Positions 1 through 11,124 of a stretch of DNA of 64,000 bases are shown here, piece after piece. The notes under the pieces were generated by a model. That model saw nothing but the letters and a program-made list of their open reading frames with translations, made no database searches and had not been told where the DNA came from. A program made the position numbers and the translations under genes. The stretch comes from Dichetophora obliterata (lineage: Eukaryota; Arthropoda; Insecta; Diptera; Sciomyzidae). Location of the stretch: positions 120,960,420 through 121,024,419 of the forward strand of contig OY986438.1 of the NCBI GenBank assembly GCA_963920525.1. Direction: 5' to 3'. The first letter of the stretch is position 1; each line of letters begins with the position of its first letter.

Positions 1-480
1 GTATCTACCTATTTATAAGTGCAAATATCTCCCTGCAGCTGCCGTTAAAGTTGAAAGTTGATTGTATTGACAGTGCATGATGTTTTTCGGCGAAAAAATT
101 TAACTCTCGCATAACCAACTTTGATTTTTGTAATTGTTTACGACATTCGGAAAAACTTTTTGTTGGAGCTCTTCTGCAGATTTAACTACTGTAGAAATTG
201 GACTTAAATAGACTTTACCTTGCGCATCTTTTTTAAGTTTTCAACTCCCTAGTTTCAACAGGTTGTTTACGAAAAGACCAGACAATTGGTCTCAATAGAG
301 GTGAGCTCTCATGTTTTTCCACCAACTTTTCCCAATTTTTTGTTTTGATACATTGCACCTTCATAATGAATATCATCATTTTACTTAGCACCTACATATC
401 ATACATAATTATGAAAGCATTTACGTCTCAGGAATTATAATTATTTAGGAATAGTGGACGTAGCTGTAGTGATACCACTC
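1..480. other. AT-rich intergenic DNA, nothing recognised
   Basis: No coding frame of family resemblance, RNA gene or clear repeat is visible in this stretch. Confidence 0.6.
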
Positions 481-529
481 CCATTTTTATTATAATTGCT
501 GAAAGTCAGCATACGAAGTAAATTACCAA

Positions 530-790
530 ATTTAAGTCCAGTACGACCAAAACCGTTTGAAATATAGGATTTTTATTGCTTTGTGGGCAGTAAAAGAGGG
601 TGTGGCAACCCATTTTTCGTACAGTTGCCGACAGTTAGCATACAATCCTAAGTACCAAATCTTACTTCAATTCGGCCGAAACCGTTTGATATATATCATT
701 TTATGGATTTGTGGGCAGTAAAAGGAGGCGTGACAAACTTAATATAGCCTATGTTCAGCGCAGTAATATAAAGAATTGTTTGATATAGGT
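530..790. repeat. Two degenerate tandem repeat units of about 129 bp
   Basis: Two units are aligned by CCAAAACCGTTTGAAATATA near 547 and CCGAAACCGTTTGATATATA near 675. Each is followed by TTGTGGGCAGTAAAAG (or TTTGTGGGCAGTAAAAG) and a G-rich (gtgtggc / gcgtgac) tail. A weaker third relative, ATCCGTTCAGTGTAGGAG, lies near 800, followed by a catacatacatacaaac simple run. This layout is common in non-autonomous Helitron-like or other short interspersed DNA of flies, but no termini could be fixed. Confidence 0.5.
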
Positions 791-1072
791 TTTAAAAAAT
801 CCGTTCAGTGTAGGAGTCTATTTATAACATGCATACATACATACAAACAAACAAAAATATTATAGATTATAGTGATAACATATGACAATTTTGAACACTC
901 TCCAAATGAAAGAAATGTGTTTATAGAAACTTATACTAGGATTACAGAGTCAAACCACCAAAACAACTACAGACTTTGATCAGCGGATTCTAATAGAGAA
1001 CACAGAGTAAAGAAAAAGTAAAGCGTGTATTTGCGTTTTATTAATGTGTAACAGTGGTTTTATCTTATAGCT

Positions 1073-1700
1073 GAGGTCAGCTCAGCCGTGCCAGGATCGA
1101 GTGAAAGATCCACAAACTTTCATCAAATGAGAACGCAGTCGGTGTTGGCTTTAAAATTACAATTTCAAGTTTTATTGAGACTTGTTCCTTAATATTACTT
1201 AATGCAGCGTAACGTCAGCAGTTTGGGTAAAAGTGAATGTACGCGGTCCAATGGTCGGAGGTAGTAGGTCCAACTGGCGGCAAAATCGGTAAATCGGTAA
1301 TCGGTAATTCAGTAATCGGTATTCGGTAAATCGGCGAATCCTGCCAGGGCCCCTAAAGCGAAGATCGGTATTCAGTAATCGGTAGATCGGTAAATCGGTG
1401 AATCCTGCCAGGGCCCCTAAAGCAAGACTCATTATTAATATTTTTAGAAACAACTAGAGACTAAACAACTATGCAGACTGCGTTGGACGAACCACGGACT
1501 GGTTCTTACCGCAAGTGCGACATCTCAAGCAGAGACTCAAAGGGAAGAACCAGCAAGCTGGTTCGCCATTGAGTCATTGAGTAGAGCTTATCTAAAGCAA
1601 GACTAATTTGATTGGTTTTGTGTCGCCCTTTTATTTGATATTGCGTGAAAACGAGTTGGGAATTATACGTTCGGCTATTAGCTTTCTTTGTCTTTGGCCT
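1073..1700 (-). mobile_element. LTR retrotransposon relic (LTR plus leader motif), copy 1
   Basis: Read on the minus strand, an LTR-like region has a short repeat array built on TTACCGATT (about 1270-1400) and a poly(A) signal AATAAA (complement of 1171-1176). It ends near 1121 and is followed by a leader motif at 1120-1073 (GGATCTTTCACTCGATCCTG, then GGCTGAGCTGACCTC). The same leader motif follows the LTR-like regions ending near 15965 (plus) and 32430 (minus), so the three are copies of one family. GAATCCTGCCAGGGCCCCTAAAG occurs twice in the array as two blocks, showing a local duplication. No gag-pol frame is attached. The 5' limit (high coordinate) is a guess. The family (BEL/Pao or Gypsy) is not determined. 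Confidence 0.5.
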
Positions 1701-1830
1701 GCCTGGCTATGCATAGATAGGTGGTGTGTGTATGTTTATGTTAACTAATGGCTTATGCAGTAGTGCTGTTGTGTGTTGTCAATTAGTTTTATTTTTATGG
1801 AGTCATGAGTAGGTATGTAGCGTATGCCGG

Positions 1831-1842
1831 TATATATGGTCT
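1831..1842. repeat. Target-site duplication, 3' side of LINE-A
   Basis: TATATATGGTCT directly precedes the T-rich run that is the complement of the LINE-A 3' A-rich tail. The identical 12-mer lies at 6735-6746. Confidence 0.8.
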
Positions 1843-2099
1843 TTTTTTTATTTTATTCGCGAAGGGGGAACCTTCAAAAGGCCCCACCGTGCAGGTGGGA
1901 GTGTACGATTTTTACGCACTAAACCTACATTATACCTCGCGGTATCATAACCTCCTCATTGAATCTTCGACCCTATGGGACCCCGCGGGACCGCCGTAAG
2001 GCATAACTTCGCGGGGCTTGGGAACAGCACTAGGCTGGAAACTGTTTGGCTGCTGCCGGGATCTACTGTGGGATGGTCGTCGGGTCAACAACCTTTACC

Positions 2100-5002
2100 T
2101 CATCTATCTTGCACGCGCTCAACTCTTCGCAGCTCTTCGGTTATTTTTCTAGCCAGGGTGCCAACCATCGGCCAGTTCTCTTCGCTCTTTAGCATAAGAG
2201 AAACCATATTTTGCTGTGTTAACGTTTCGCCGAGACAGGCCGAGGCCTCAAGTCTGGCGTTATGGAACATGGGGCACACAAAAAGAACGTGCGCCGCGTC
2301 TTGCAGCGTGTTTCCTGTGCAATTAGTGCAGTAAGGATCGATCGCGTGTTTATACTTGTGAAGGTATGCCCTGGAGCAACCATGTCCGCTCAGTATCTGT
2401 GTAAGGTAGAAGTTCACTGAGCCGTGGTTTCTGCCATACCACTCGGTTAGGCTAGGGATGAGCTCGTACGTCCACCGACCCTTCTCTGAACTATCCCAGC
2501 GGTCTTGCCATTTTTGCAAGCTTCTCTCTCTAGCGAGTTTTTTATTAGCTGTTGCGCTTTCACTACCAGCTGTGAGAAGCGCTTCTTCCACGAGAAGGTC
2601 AATAGGAATCGCACTAGCTAGAACCAGTGCTGCATCTCCGGATACCGTTCTGAAGCTGCAGCAGACCCTGAGTGCGCCAAGTCTGTAAACTGACTCTACT
2701 CCGTGTCGGTAGGATTTCGTTTTCATCGCTGTGTACCATACAGTCGCACCATACATCATAGTAGATCGCACTACGTTGAGGAGCAGTGTTCGTCGTGCTT
2801 GTTTGGGGCCTCTTGTGTTCGGCATTATTCTAGATAGCGCCAGACATACTTCGGATGCTTTCCTGTGTGCGTACTGCATATGTTGCTTAAATGACAGTCT
2901 GGAATCGATCATTACACCGAGATATTTAATGAACGGTTTCGATTCAATTACTGTTCCACGAATACTGATGCTAGTGGTTTCTAGTTTTTTCCGACTACTA
3001 ATAAGTACCATCTCAGTCTTATGTTCAGTTAGACTAAGTCCCGCTCTTCGCATCCAATCGCAAATCATAGCGATAGTTACACTTCTGAGCCAACAATCTT
3101 GGCGTCTGCTGGCACTTCAAGCCTGAGAACCCCATCGTACATGACGTTCCATAGCAGGGGGCCAAGAACCGACCCCTGTGGGACTCCACCGGAGACATTG
3201 TACGTCTTCGTGCCTTCTTCTGTGTCGTAGAGCAGGACTCTTTCACTGAAATAGTGTGACACGATCTTCGTGAGGTATCGTGGTACTCCAAAGTTCCTGA
3301 GGGCTGTCATAATCAGACTCCAGTTAGCTGAGTTGAAAGCGTTCTTTACGTCGAGTGTTGCCACCAAACAGTACTGCTTTGCTCCCCTCACTCCCTCAAT
3401 TGCTTCCTGCGCGGTGCTTGTTACTAGCTTAATAGCGTCCGTCGTTGATTGGGCCTTTCGAAACCCAAATTGTCGAGCCGAAAGTCCTCCTCCGGCTTGG
3501 ATCGCGTTTTCCAGGTGGTTGCACACCACACGCTCAAAGACTTTGCCTATTGTGTCGAGTAGGCAAATCGGCCTGTAGTCTGAGGGGGCGTCCGTGGAGC
3601 CACTGCCTTTCGGTATGAGCACTAACTTCTGGGTTTTCCACTGCGTTGGGAAAATGCCCTCTTCTAGAAGGCACGCGTTGAAAAGCTGGGCAAACTGATG
3701 CGGCTGCGACATAATCGCAATCTTCAGTGCGCGGTTCGGAATACCATCAGGACCTGGCGCCTTGTCGTTTTTTAAGTTTTTTACTACGTTAACAATCTCC
3801 TCTATAGTTACAGCCAATATGGTCCGTAGCTCGATGTGTTCCTCGACCAGCTGGGCCGCTGGCTGCTGTGGAAAGAGTGTTCTAACAATAGCACTTAGTA
3901 CCTGCGGGTCCGTAGGTGCTGGTCGCCTGAACGACTTCATTTTTTTCATTACTAATCTGTATGCAGCACCCTATGGATTGGTTTCTGCCTCATCACATAG
4001 CTGTAGGAAGCATTGGCGCTTACTCGTACGGATTGCTATTTTCAGGCCTTTCTTGAGCATTCGATAGGTTTCGCGGAGATCGTTGAAGCTGTATGAACCT
4101 CTTGCGTGGTAGTACATCCTCCTTGCTTCGAGGCATTTCCTGCGTGCTTCAGCAATTTCCGCCGTCCACCAGTAGACCGGGTCTTGCTTGCGCTTGCTAA
4201 ACCGCCTCGAGATCATCGCTGCATCGCAAGCTCTTCTTGTTTGGTCCAGGGTCTGCCTTGCCATATCATTTGGCGTGCCAGACAGATGCATATCGGCCAT
4301 TACTACTTTCAAAATGTCCTCGTCTAGTGTTTCGACTCTGTACGAACATTTATTTCCCGTATTTATGCTGTGTCGGCTACGCGGTCGACCATTGAGCTTA
4401 TAAATGATAGCTTGGTGGTCGCTGTGCGTGTACAGATTGCTAACATGCCACTCTGCTTGCCTAGTTAACTCGCTACTGGCGAAAGTCGGGTCGATGATGG
4501 AACTTCCGCCCGCACGGCTGAATGTTGCTTGGGATCCATTATTGAGCAGCACCACGTCTAGTAGAGCAAACGCTTCAAGGAGAATGTTTGTTTTGGACGT
4601 TGGTTTGTTTTTTGACTTCCCCAGTCAACTGCCCACGCTTTAAAGTCACCAGCGATAAGGAGTGATTTGAGGCCTCTCGTTTCGCTGACTATCGTGTCTA
4701 GAATCTCCGTGTATTCCTGGATCGACAGACTTGGCGCTAGGTAGCAACTCACGACATGTATGCCATCTACTTCCGCGCGGACGAAACAGTTTGCACGCGT
4801 ATGAAGCCTTAGATAGAAGGGAGCCCCTTCCACAAGACCATAGGGCGGCTTTCCCGGTAATGTCCGAGGCCCATGCTCCTACGGTTTTTTCGGCGTAAGT
4901 TTCACTCAATTTAGCCAGGTCGATGGCCTGGTCTCTGACGGTTTGCCCGAGGAGGTCCTGTGCTGCGCCACAGTTGTTGAGGTTCAACTGCAGTATTCTC
5001 AT
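2100..5002 (-). pseudogene. LINE-A ORF2 (endonuclease / reverse transcriptase), broken
   Basis: ORF2 starts at the ATG at 5002 (MRILQLNLNNCG), which overlaps the ORF1 stop as ATGA. Endonuclease pieces follow in shifted frames: KLSETYAEK near 4900, LLIAGDFKAWAVDWG near 4650, GGSSIIDPTF near 4490 and HSDHQAIIY near 4420. RT pieces lie at 3949-3077: APGPDGIPN, FGFRKAQSTTDAI, TLDVKNAFNSANW and GVPQGSVLGPLLWNVMYD. The segment expected to carry the catalytic YADD is missing. The frame runs KIVGSEV-stop at about 3077 and resumes at MICDWMRRAGL at 3068, whereas LINE-F has KLIGYADDIALVV at this place. The C-terminal part (3068-2100) ends with a cysteine-histidine motif (CTNC, then HVLFVC). This copy cannot support retrotransposition. 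Confidence 0.85.
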
Positions 5003-6526
5003 CTGCGTCTCCGTTGGCTGGCTCCTTGAACGGACTGGCATTTCAGACTTCCGGTGCGGTGGTTGGAGTCTTGGCCTTCTTTAGCTTTGCAAAGAAAGCA
5101 GCTCGCCTTTGCTTCGCAATCCTTGGCCTTATGGCCTTCTGTACCGCGTTTCATACAGCATCCACTTCGGTCTGTACTTTTGCAGCTTCTTGCGGTGTGC
5201 CCAAAGTCAAGGCATCTGAAGCACCTGATTGGAGGTACCTTCTCGCGGGCTCTGCAAATTACCCAGCCAACTTTGATTTCACTGATTTTGATCAGTTTTT
5301 TCGCCTGTGGAGCTGGTAGGCCTATGACCGCTGTTTGGGTGCCGGCGTACGCTTTGCGAAGTGGCTTAACGTTAGCCACAATGGTGTCGCCAAGCACCCT
5401 CTGGATTGCGCTTCGCACCTCTTCGGATGTCGTCACCTCGTCGAGATCCTTTATCTCTATTAGAGTCTGTTCCGTGAGCGCTTTTGTTTCGGTGTGACCG
5501 GCGAACACCGAGTCGAACTTCTCTTTCAACTGTTGGGTCGTCTGTGTGGTTAAACTCTTCAGTTGGATCAACACCTCACCCTTCTCTGTTCGTCTTACTC
5601 TAGAGACGTTTTCTCTGAACTCGTCGAGTGACTTTTCCTGCTTCATCTTCAGGATGATGTCACTGTATGAAAGTTGGCCTACTTTGGCCACCACGATTGC
5701 GTCCGGTCTTACTAGCTTCGGTGGTGGTTTTTTTCGTTTTCTTCCGTTTTCTTGCCTTGCTGATCACCTTGGTCCAGGGCTTATCATTACGCTTCGACTG
5801 CGATGATTGTTGATCAGCGTGGGGGGCTTCTTCAGTAGAAGAGGGGTTGGGTGCGTGTACTTGGACCGCCAACTGCTGTACTCTCTTCTTTTTTGGTGGC
5901 GTAGCTCGAGAGCTTTGCTCGTTTGCCCTTTTTTAGGCTGCCTTCGACGCCTTCGAGAACAATGGATCTGTTTGGCAATCCTTATCGACGCAAGGTGCCT
6001 GACTGAGCGGTTGTGGATCCCCCGAGTTAGCATTTAGCTCTTTAGATCCTACTTCCTTTATTTCTCTCGCGAGATCAGAGTACGCGAGTTTAGAGAGATT
6101 AATAAGCCTCTTTATCTCGTGATGAACGTTTGTTCTACTCTTTACATATTCTGCCAGGCCATCGATGTAAAGCTTCAGTTTGCCCATGCTAGAACTGACA
6201 GGATCGTCAACTCTGGGGCTTGGTGTTCCTTCCGAGGGTGATTTATCTTTACTCTCTTTCAGTTGCATCAGGGTCTTTGTGCCTCCGGGAGTGCCTTTAA
6301 TAGGCGAACGCTGGATCTTTTAACTCAATGTAAAAGGGTTCTCAGCTTTTTTGTTGCTCGTAGCTTTAACTGGTGCATCGGCCGAGTGTGCCACCGTTGC
6401 ATCAGTGTTAGAAGATGAAATGTTGGTTAGGGCCTCCAGAATCCGTTCCCCTGCCGTGGTAGTGTCCACGGGTGGATTTCCACTATTGTGGTTGCCACCT
6501 GGAGTAATTTTGTTATTCTCCGACAT
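4999..6526 (-). pseudogene. LINE-A ORF1 (gag-like, zinc knuckles), frameshifted
   Basis: ORF1 begins with MSENNKITPGG at 6526 and continues in at least three different frames (6526-6320, 6268-5933, 5872-5660, 5694-4999). The last block has CFRCLDFGHTARSC (CX2CX4HX4C), then CCMKRGTEGHKAKDC, whose second cysteine has become arginine, then CFLCKAKEGQDSNH. ORF1 proteins of this clade bind RNA and form the ribonucleoprotein particle. The stop at 5001-4999 overlaps the ORF2 ATG. Confidence 0.8.
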
Positions 6527-6734
6527 TCCAAGTAAGTGATTTTGTTTTCAGGGATATATACCCCAATCCTTTTATACCTACGGACAGGTTTAGATACTGC
6601 CGACCGCTACGGTACAGACGCAGACCAGGAAGCCGCCCAATGTGGGTCAGACGCGCCTGGATTTCCTAACTGGGGTCCGCGGTTTCGTTATGCCCGAAGG
6701 TCCTGGGGGGCACAGGACCTCCCCTGCGGGGCGA

Positions 6735-6746
6735 TATATATGGTCT
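6735..6746. repeat. Target-site duplication, 5' side of LINE-A
   Basis: Second copy of TATATATGGTCT, directly beyond the 5' end of LINE-A. The flank GTAGTACGGTTGTGTGTTGTC just beyond it (6752-6772) resembles GTAGTGCTGTTGTGTGTTGTC on the other side (1761-1781). Confidence 0.8.
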
Positions 6747-6948
6747 GGTGTCGTAGTACGGTTGTGTGTTGTCGCTGTTTGTCTGGAGTAAGTGAGGTAT
6801 GTCGGTCGGTAGCTGCTTTAATATTTATATCATATTTAATTCTAATGGGTAACTAGAATCGAAATATTTAAGTAATAACATGTAATATGAATATATATAC
6901 ATATAAATCTAATATTATAGTTTATGTAGTATATAGAAGTATATAATA

Positions 6949-6969
6949 TTTGTAACGTCACGTTACAAA
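6949..6969. repeat. Perfect 10-bp-arm palindrome
   Basis: TTTGTAACGT, one central C, ACGTTACAAA. It abuts the foldback that starts at 6968 and may mark its terminus or target. Confidence 0.6.
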
Positions 6970-7341
6970 TGCAATATTGAATATATTTCTTAAGATTTAG
7001 ATATGATCAATTTAGCAATTTGCTAACATAAATATTGAGAAAAATTCTAAATATATGCGTTTGACATAGTTTTTGTGTTCGCAGACGTCCTTTCTTATGG
7101 ATTATTTGTGACCATTTTCACGAAAGAGGGTAAAAAGGACCCCACAAATGGTAACAATGCCATTAAAACGATCTTGAGAGTAAAAATATATTACGAAAAT
7201 ACTCTACAAAATTCTATAATGAGTCTGCGAACAAACAACTATGTCGAACGCATATATTTAGAAGTTTTCTTATTATTTATGTTAGTAAATTGCTAAATGT
7301 ATCTATCTATATCTTAAGATCTATGTTCAATATTGCATTAA
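6968..7341. mobile_element. Foldback (inverted-repeat) element
   Basis: Arms of about 120 bp pair with each other: AATGCAATATTGAA at 6968 against the complement of TTCAATATTGCATT at 7328-7341. Inside, TTTAGCAATTTGCTAACATA at about 7009 matches the complement of TATGTTAGTAAATTGCTAAA at about 7276. The loop is about 120 bp. There is no transposase. It is a non-autonomous DNA element or foldback. Confidence 0.7.
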
Positions 7342-7692
7342 TAAAACGCGAATACACCATTAACTTTTTTGTCTTCTCTTTTAGAATCCATTGATCGAAG
7401 TCTATAGTTATTTTGGTTGTTGGAATGTGTAGCCCAAGTAAGCCATTTTCACTTCATCTCCGATATACAGTGTTGCGCAAAATAATAGCAACAAAATCTG
7501 TGCACTGCTACAAAATCGTGTATCTTTTGAAATATTGCGGACACACAAAAATTATTTTAGGAACCAAAGCATATATTCGTACATCATATAAAAAACAAAT
7601 CATATTCAAATTTGGTATTGTTTTTTTTTATTAAATTTAAAATTAATGTGACTACATTCAATTTATCTCAGAGCAAAAAATAAGCAACAAAA

Positions 7693-8890
7693 TTAATATT
7701 TGGTGTCAGATTCATTATTCTTGATAACCGCTGCACATCTGAACGACATCGACTCTATTAAATTAGATATGTTGGTATAAGGTATTTGTTCCCAATTAAG
7801 TTTTAGAGCTTCATACAGTGCAGTCTTATTGGAAAACCTTTGACTAGAAACTTTTACCTTCAAAATCCCAAAAAGATTTTCAATGAAATTCAAGTCATTG
7901 TGACTGTGCCGGCCAATCAAGGACTAGAATTCCATTGCCTCTTATGTAATCTTTGATGAGCTTTGAAGTGTGCTTCCGGTCGTTGTCGGGCTGAAACGTT
8001 GACTGAAGCGACATATTCCACTCTGCATGTGGGCGCATCTTGCTTTCTAAAATGTCTTTATTATTCATATTTCCATTGATTTTTTGAAATGGTTCAACTT
8101 CATTATAGGAAAAACAAGTCCAGACCATAATACCACCGCCTCCGTGCTTAACATTTATTTTGCAATTTCGGGCTTCAAGTCGTGTACCTGGGCGGCGCGG
8201 TACCGTGCACATCTCATCTGAATTAATCAAGTTGAACTTTGATTCATCCCAAGAAACCCTGTTCCATTTTTGAACGGTCCAATTTGGGTGCTCTTTTGCA
8301 AGACTGAGTCTAAAAAACAATAAATTGCAACTCGTTGTCACAATTTTAGACAGAATTGTTTAAATTATAACACCTCACCTTGTTTTTTATGCTAGCTGTA
8401 AGCAAAGGTTTCTTTGACGATCTTTAACTTCTTAAATCGTTCTCAACGGCTCGTCTTCGTACAGTGTCGTGATGGATATCTAAATCAAGTGTCCGAACAA
8501 CCTCTTTGGATGTGGCAAATGGATTTCATTTGAACACGCTACAAATGTTCCTTTCATCAAGCAGTGATGTCTTCCGTGGCCACCCTTAATGATTATAGGA
8601 ATCAAAGCATATATTCATACATCATATATAAAACAAATCATATTCAAATTAGATTTTATTTTTTTTTTTTTATTAAATTTAAAATTTATGTGACTACATT
8701 GAATTTGTCTGTATTTTAATTTTTTTGATGAAGCAAACAGTATGAGTTCTTAACGGAGTTTGCAGAAACTGTTAATGTACCGTTGTTACGTCTTTTCTTC
8801 ATTAATCTGCAAATTATTGACCGATTAATATCAAACTGTTTTGCGTTAGATATCTGCGAATTTCTCTTTTTATATTCGTAATTACTTTAT
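7693..8890 (-). pseudogene. Tc1-family transposase, broken
   Basis: The N-terminal paired-like HTH is recognisable at 8880-8720 (RNSQISNAKQFDINRSIICR, then LMKKRR). It is followed by a 118-bp copy of TIR sequence, then the rest from about 8590: a GRPRKT-type hook with damaged frames, LLTASIKNK, LAKEHPNWTVQKWNRVSW, DESKFNL (first Asp), GGGGIMVWTC, FQPDNDRKHTSK (second Asp) and DWPAQS-DLNFIENLFGILK (Glu). The DDE triad residues are therefore still visible. A frameshift at about 7915 separates the second Asp from the Glu segment. It would have catalysed cut-and-paste at TA sites but is inactive as it stands. Confidence 0.8.
8596..8713. repeat. Internal third copy of the Tc1 TIR segment
   Basis: GGAATCAAAGCATATATTCA onward matches the left inverted repeat (from about 7560) in direct orientation and the right inverted repeat (about 9220-9110) inverted. 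It interrupts the transposase between the HTH and the GRPR region. Confidence 0.75.
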
Positions 8891-9306
8891 AATTTTGGAG
8901 CTCCACAGTATTTATAACGTGCTTTTATAAATGGAACAGACAATGTCACAACTAGCGCAAAAACAAAACCAAACTTAAATGTTTATGACTCACAAACAAC
9001 ACGTGCTTTACACAGAACGGAACTTTTACCGATAATTCTTGGAACTTCTGTTCTCTTTTAACATTTGTATGAGCATCAAGTTTTGTTGCTTTTGCTTTGC
9101 TCTCAGACAAATTCAATGTAGTCACATAAATTTCAAATTTAATAAAAAAAAAATAAAATCTAATTTGAATATTATTTGTTTTATATATGATGTATAAATA
9201 TATGCTTTGATTCCTATAATCATTTTTGTGTGTCCCTAATATTAAAAAAGATACACGATTTTGTAGCAGCGCACTGATTTTGTTGCTATTGTTTTGCGCA
9301 ACACTG

Positions 9307-10198
9307 TACTTTGTGAACATTTTTCATTATTTTATAGAAACTTTGAATGCCTTCCTGGAAGGTATTGAATTTGAATTTGTGTACTTTTGCTCTCTGGAGT
9401 ATATAAACTTGGACGAAAACCTTTCTATGTTATATGTGCAATGGGAGCTGTCAGATGCGAATATTTCCGCATTGGTCAAGTGTAACATTAGAACCACTTA
9501 CGTTTTAAGAATCATACTTTAAATTTCTAATGAGTCTGAAGAAGAATTATATGTAATTTTTCAGGAATTGAATACTTCATTTTCTAAAAATATCCAGTCA
9601 TACAAAAATTTCTGTCCACGTAATTGCTTTTATATACTAATGCATATATGTTAAAATTGTTGAAGTCTATTATTTCAACTTTTTTTTTTAACTTGTATCT
9701 GTCATATCATGGTTCTACAAAAATTCCTTCAATTGTTTTTTTTTTCTTTTTATTTAAGTTCAGTGTAGCAATAACAACAGCTTAATGAAATATTTAACAA
9801 GCACACATACTTCCTTGGCAAGTAAATCCTAATGCCTTGGCAGCGTTTTACCTGTCTTCATTAAAAGATTGCAATATTATCCCCATAGGAAATTTTCAAG
9901 CATCCTTCTGTGTATTTAATTTATATTTTTTTTTTTTTTAAAATTTTAATTGCGTCTCATAAATGGCATAAAATGAATTATAAATGCGCTGCCATTTAGT
10001 CTATCTGTCTGCTTTCTGTCACTGAGTTGGCAAAGATTGTTGTATAGCCTTAGAATGATGCTATTCCTGCTGCTGCTACTGCTGCTACTGGTGCTGGACA
10101 ACAACAGGAAATGAAAAATTTTACGAAGTGCTTGCTGCCTGTCTGCCGCCATTTTGTCAGAGCGTAAAATAGATTTCCCATTTCGAAAGTGGTACAAA
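9307..10198. other. AT-rich intergenic stretch with short CTG/CTA run
   Basis: No gene recognised. It contains T-tracts and a short trinucleotide-like stretch CTGCTGCTGCTACTGCTGCT at about 10067-10090. Confidence 0.5.
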
Positions 10199-10261
10199 AG
10201 TATTTTAATTTTTTTGATGAAGCAAACAGTATGAGTTCTTAACGGAGTTTGCAGAAACTGT
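10199..10261. repeat. Detached 60-bp piece of the Tc1 element
   Basis: GTATTTTAATTTTTTTGATG through GCAGAAACTGT is identical to 8713-8772, which lies beside the HTH-coding part of the Tc1 transposase at 7468-9306. It is a short dispersed fragment of the same element. Confidence 0.75.
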
Positions 10262-11124
10262 GAAGTTGCAATATTTTATCATAACTACTGTGAAGACTTA
10301 TAAATCTTCAAATATTAAAGAGTGTGCTAAAACAAAAATGTTTGTAGTCTTGCTTTTGAACCAAGCTGTTTGTTTAGATATTTTACTCATCGAAATTACT
10401 TGGTTTTTGGTTACATTAATGATCAAATTGCGAGTTATTAAAAGTTTTTGCAGTATACTAACTTGACTTTTTATCCCACATCCAAAACAAAATGCTGGCT
10501 CTTACTTTGAGCTCTATTTTAATGTAAATAACGCTTAACATTGGACTCATTACAGTACAGATTGGCAACAGTAACAAAAGGGAGTCCGCAGAGGCTCTCA
10601 GACAGCATAATTAGCAAATGTTTGTCAGCACTTTTTTTTATTTAATGAATCAATAATATGACAGTTGTGTGCAGAAGTATCACTTTAAGCTCAAATTTGT
10701 TGCGAAAATCAGGACTTTGGTATTGAGTTTTTAAGCAAAATACAAATAAAAAGAACTTCATAAAGTGATATAGATACAAAGATATAGAGATTATAGAATA
10801 TAACGATATTAAAATTTAAGATACACGCTGACAGCAAAATACCCCTTCCCAATTATGTATTTGACTGCCATTACATATATAATTGAACAATTTTCCAAGC
10901 CTATATGTACTCAAAAAAAAACGCTATTATGCCAACATTTTTGTACATAATGTCAACAACTTTTATTGGTCATTTTGTTCCTAAGAACGGAACACATTTG
11001 CTACAACAACGCAAGAGTATTTGAATTATCATCAACTTTCGCTTTTGATTCAACATACCTTTAAATTGTTGCGCCAACAGTGATAAAAATGTCATCCTAC
11101 AGATAAAAGTTATTGGCGAAAGTA
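10262..11124. other. AT-rich intergenic DNA
   Basis: No supported gene. Only short frames without family resemblance are seen. Confidence 0.5.

Larger units (their letters stand above)
1843..6734 (-). mobile_element. LINE-A: degenerate full-length R1-clade non-LTR retrotransposon
   Basis: On the minus strand the order is 5' UTR (6734-6527), ORF1 with CCHC zinc knuckles, ORF2 with an AP-type endonuclease plus reverse transcriptase, then a 3' UTR ending in an A-rich tail (ataaaataaaaaaa). The element is bounded by perfect 12-bp duplications (1831-1842 and 6735-6746), so both ends are fixed and it is full length at about 4.9 kb. The 5' UTR shares CCGCGGACCC followed by (C/T)AGTT with LINE-F. 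The R1-clade call rests on ORF2 resemblance to LINE-F and on motifs such as ARIMPN/SRIMPN followed by GGPR/RGPK. Several frameshifts and a deletion in the RT make it dead. Confidence 0.85.
7468..9306 (-). mobile_element. Tc1-type transposon with long inverted repeats, rearranged
   Basis: The termini CAGTGTTGCGCAAAATAATA (7468) and TATTGTTTTGCGCAACACTG (ending 9306) are flanked by TA on both sides. The inverted repeats extend about 210 bp. Each carries an outer and an inner AGCAACAAAAT-type repeat (7487 and 7680 on the left), an IR/DR arrangement like that of some Tc1 elements. A third copy of the inner TIR segment lies inside the transposase at 8596-8713. The transposase reads on the minus strand and is broken. 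Confidence 0.8.
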
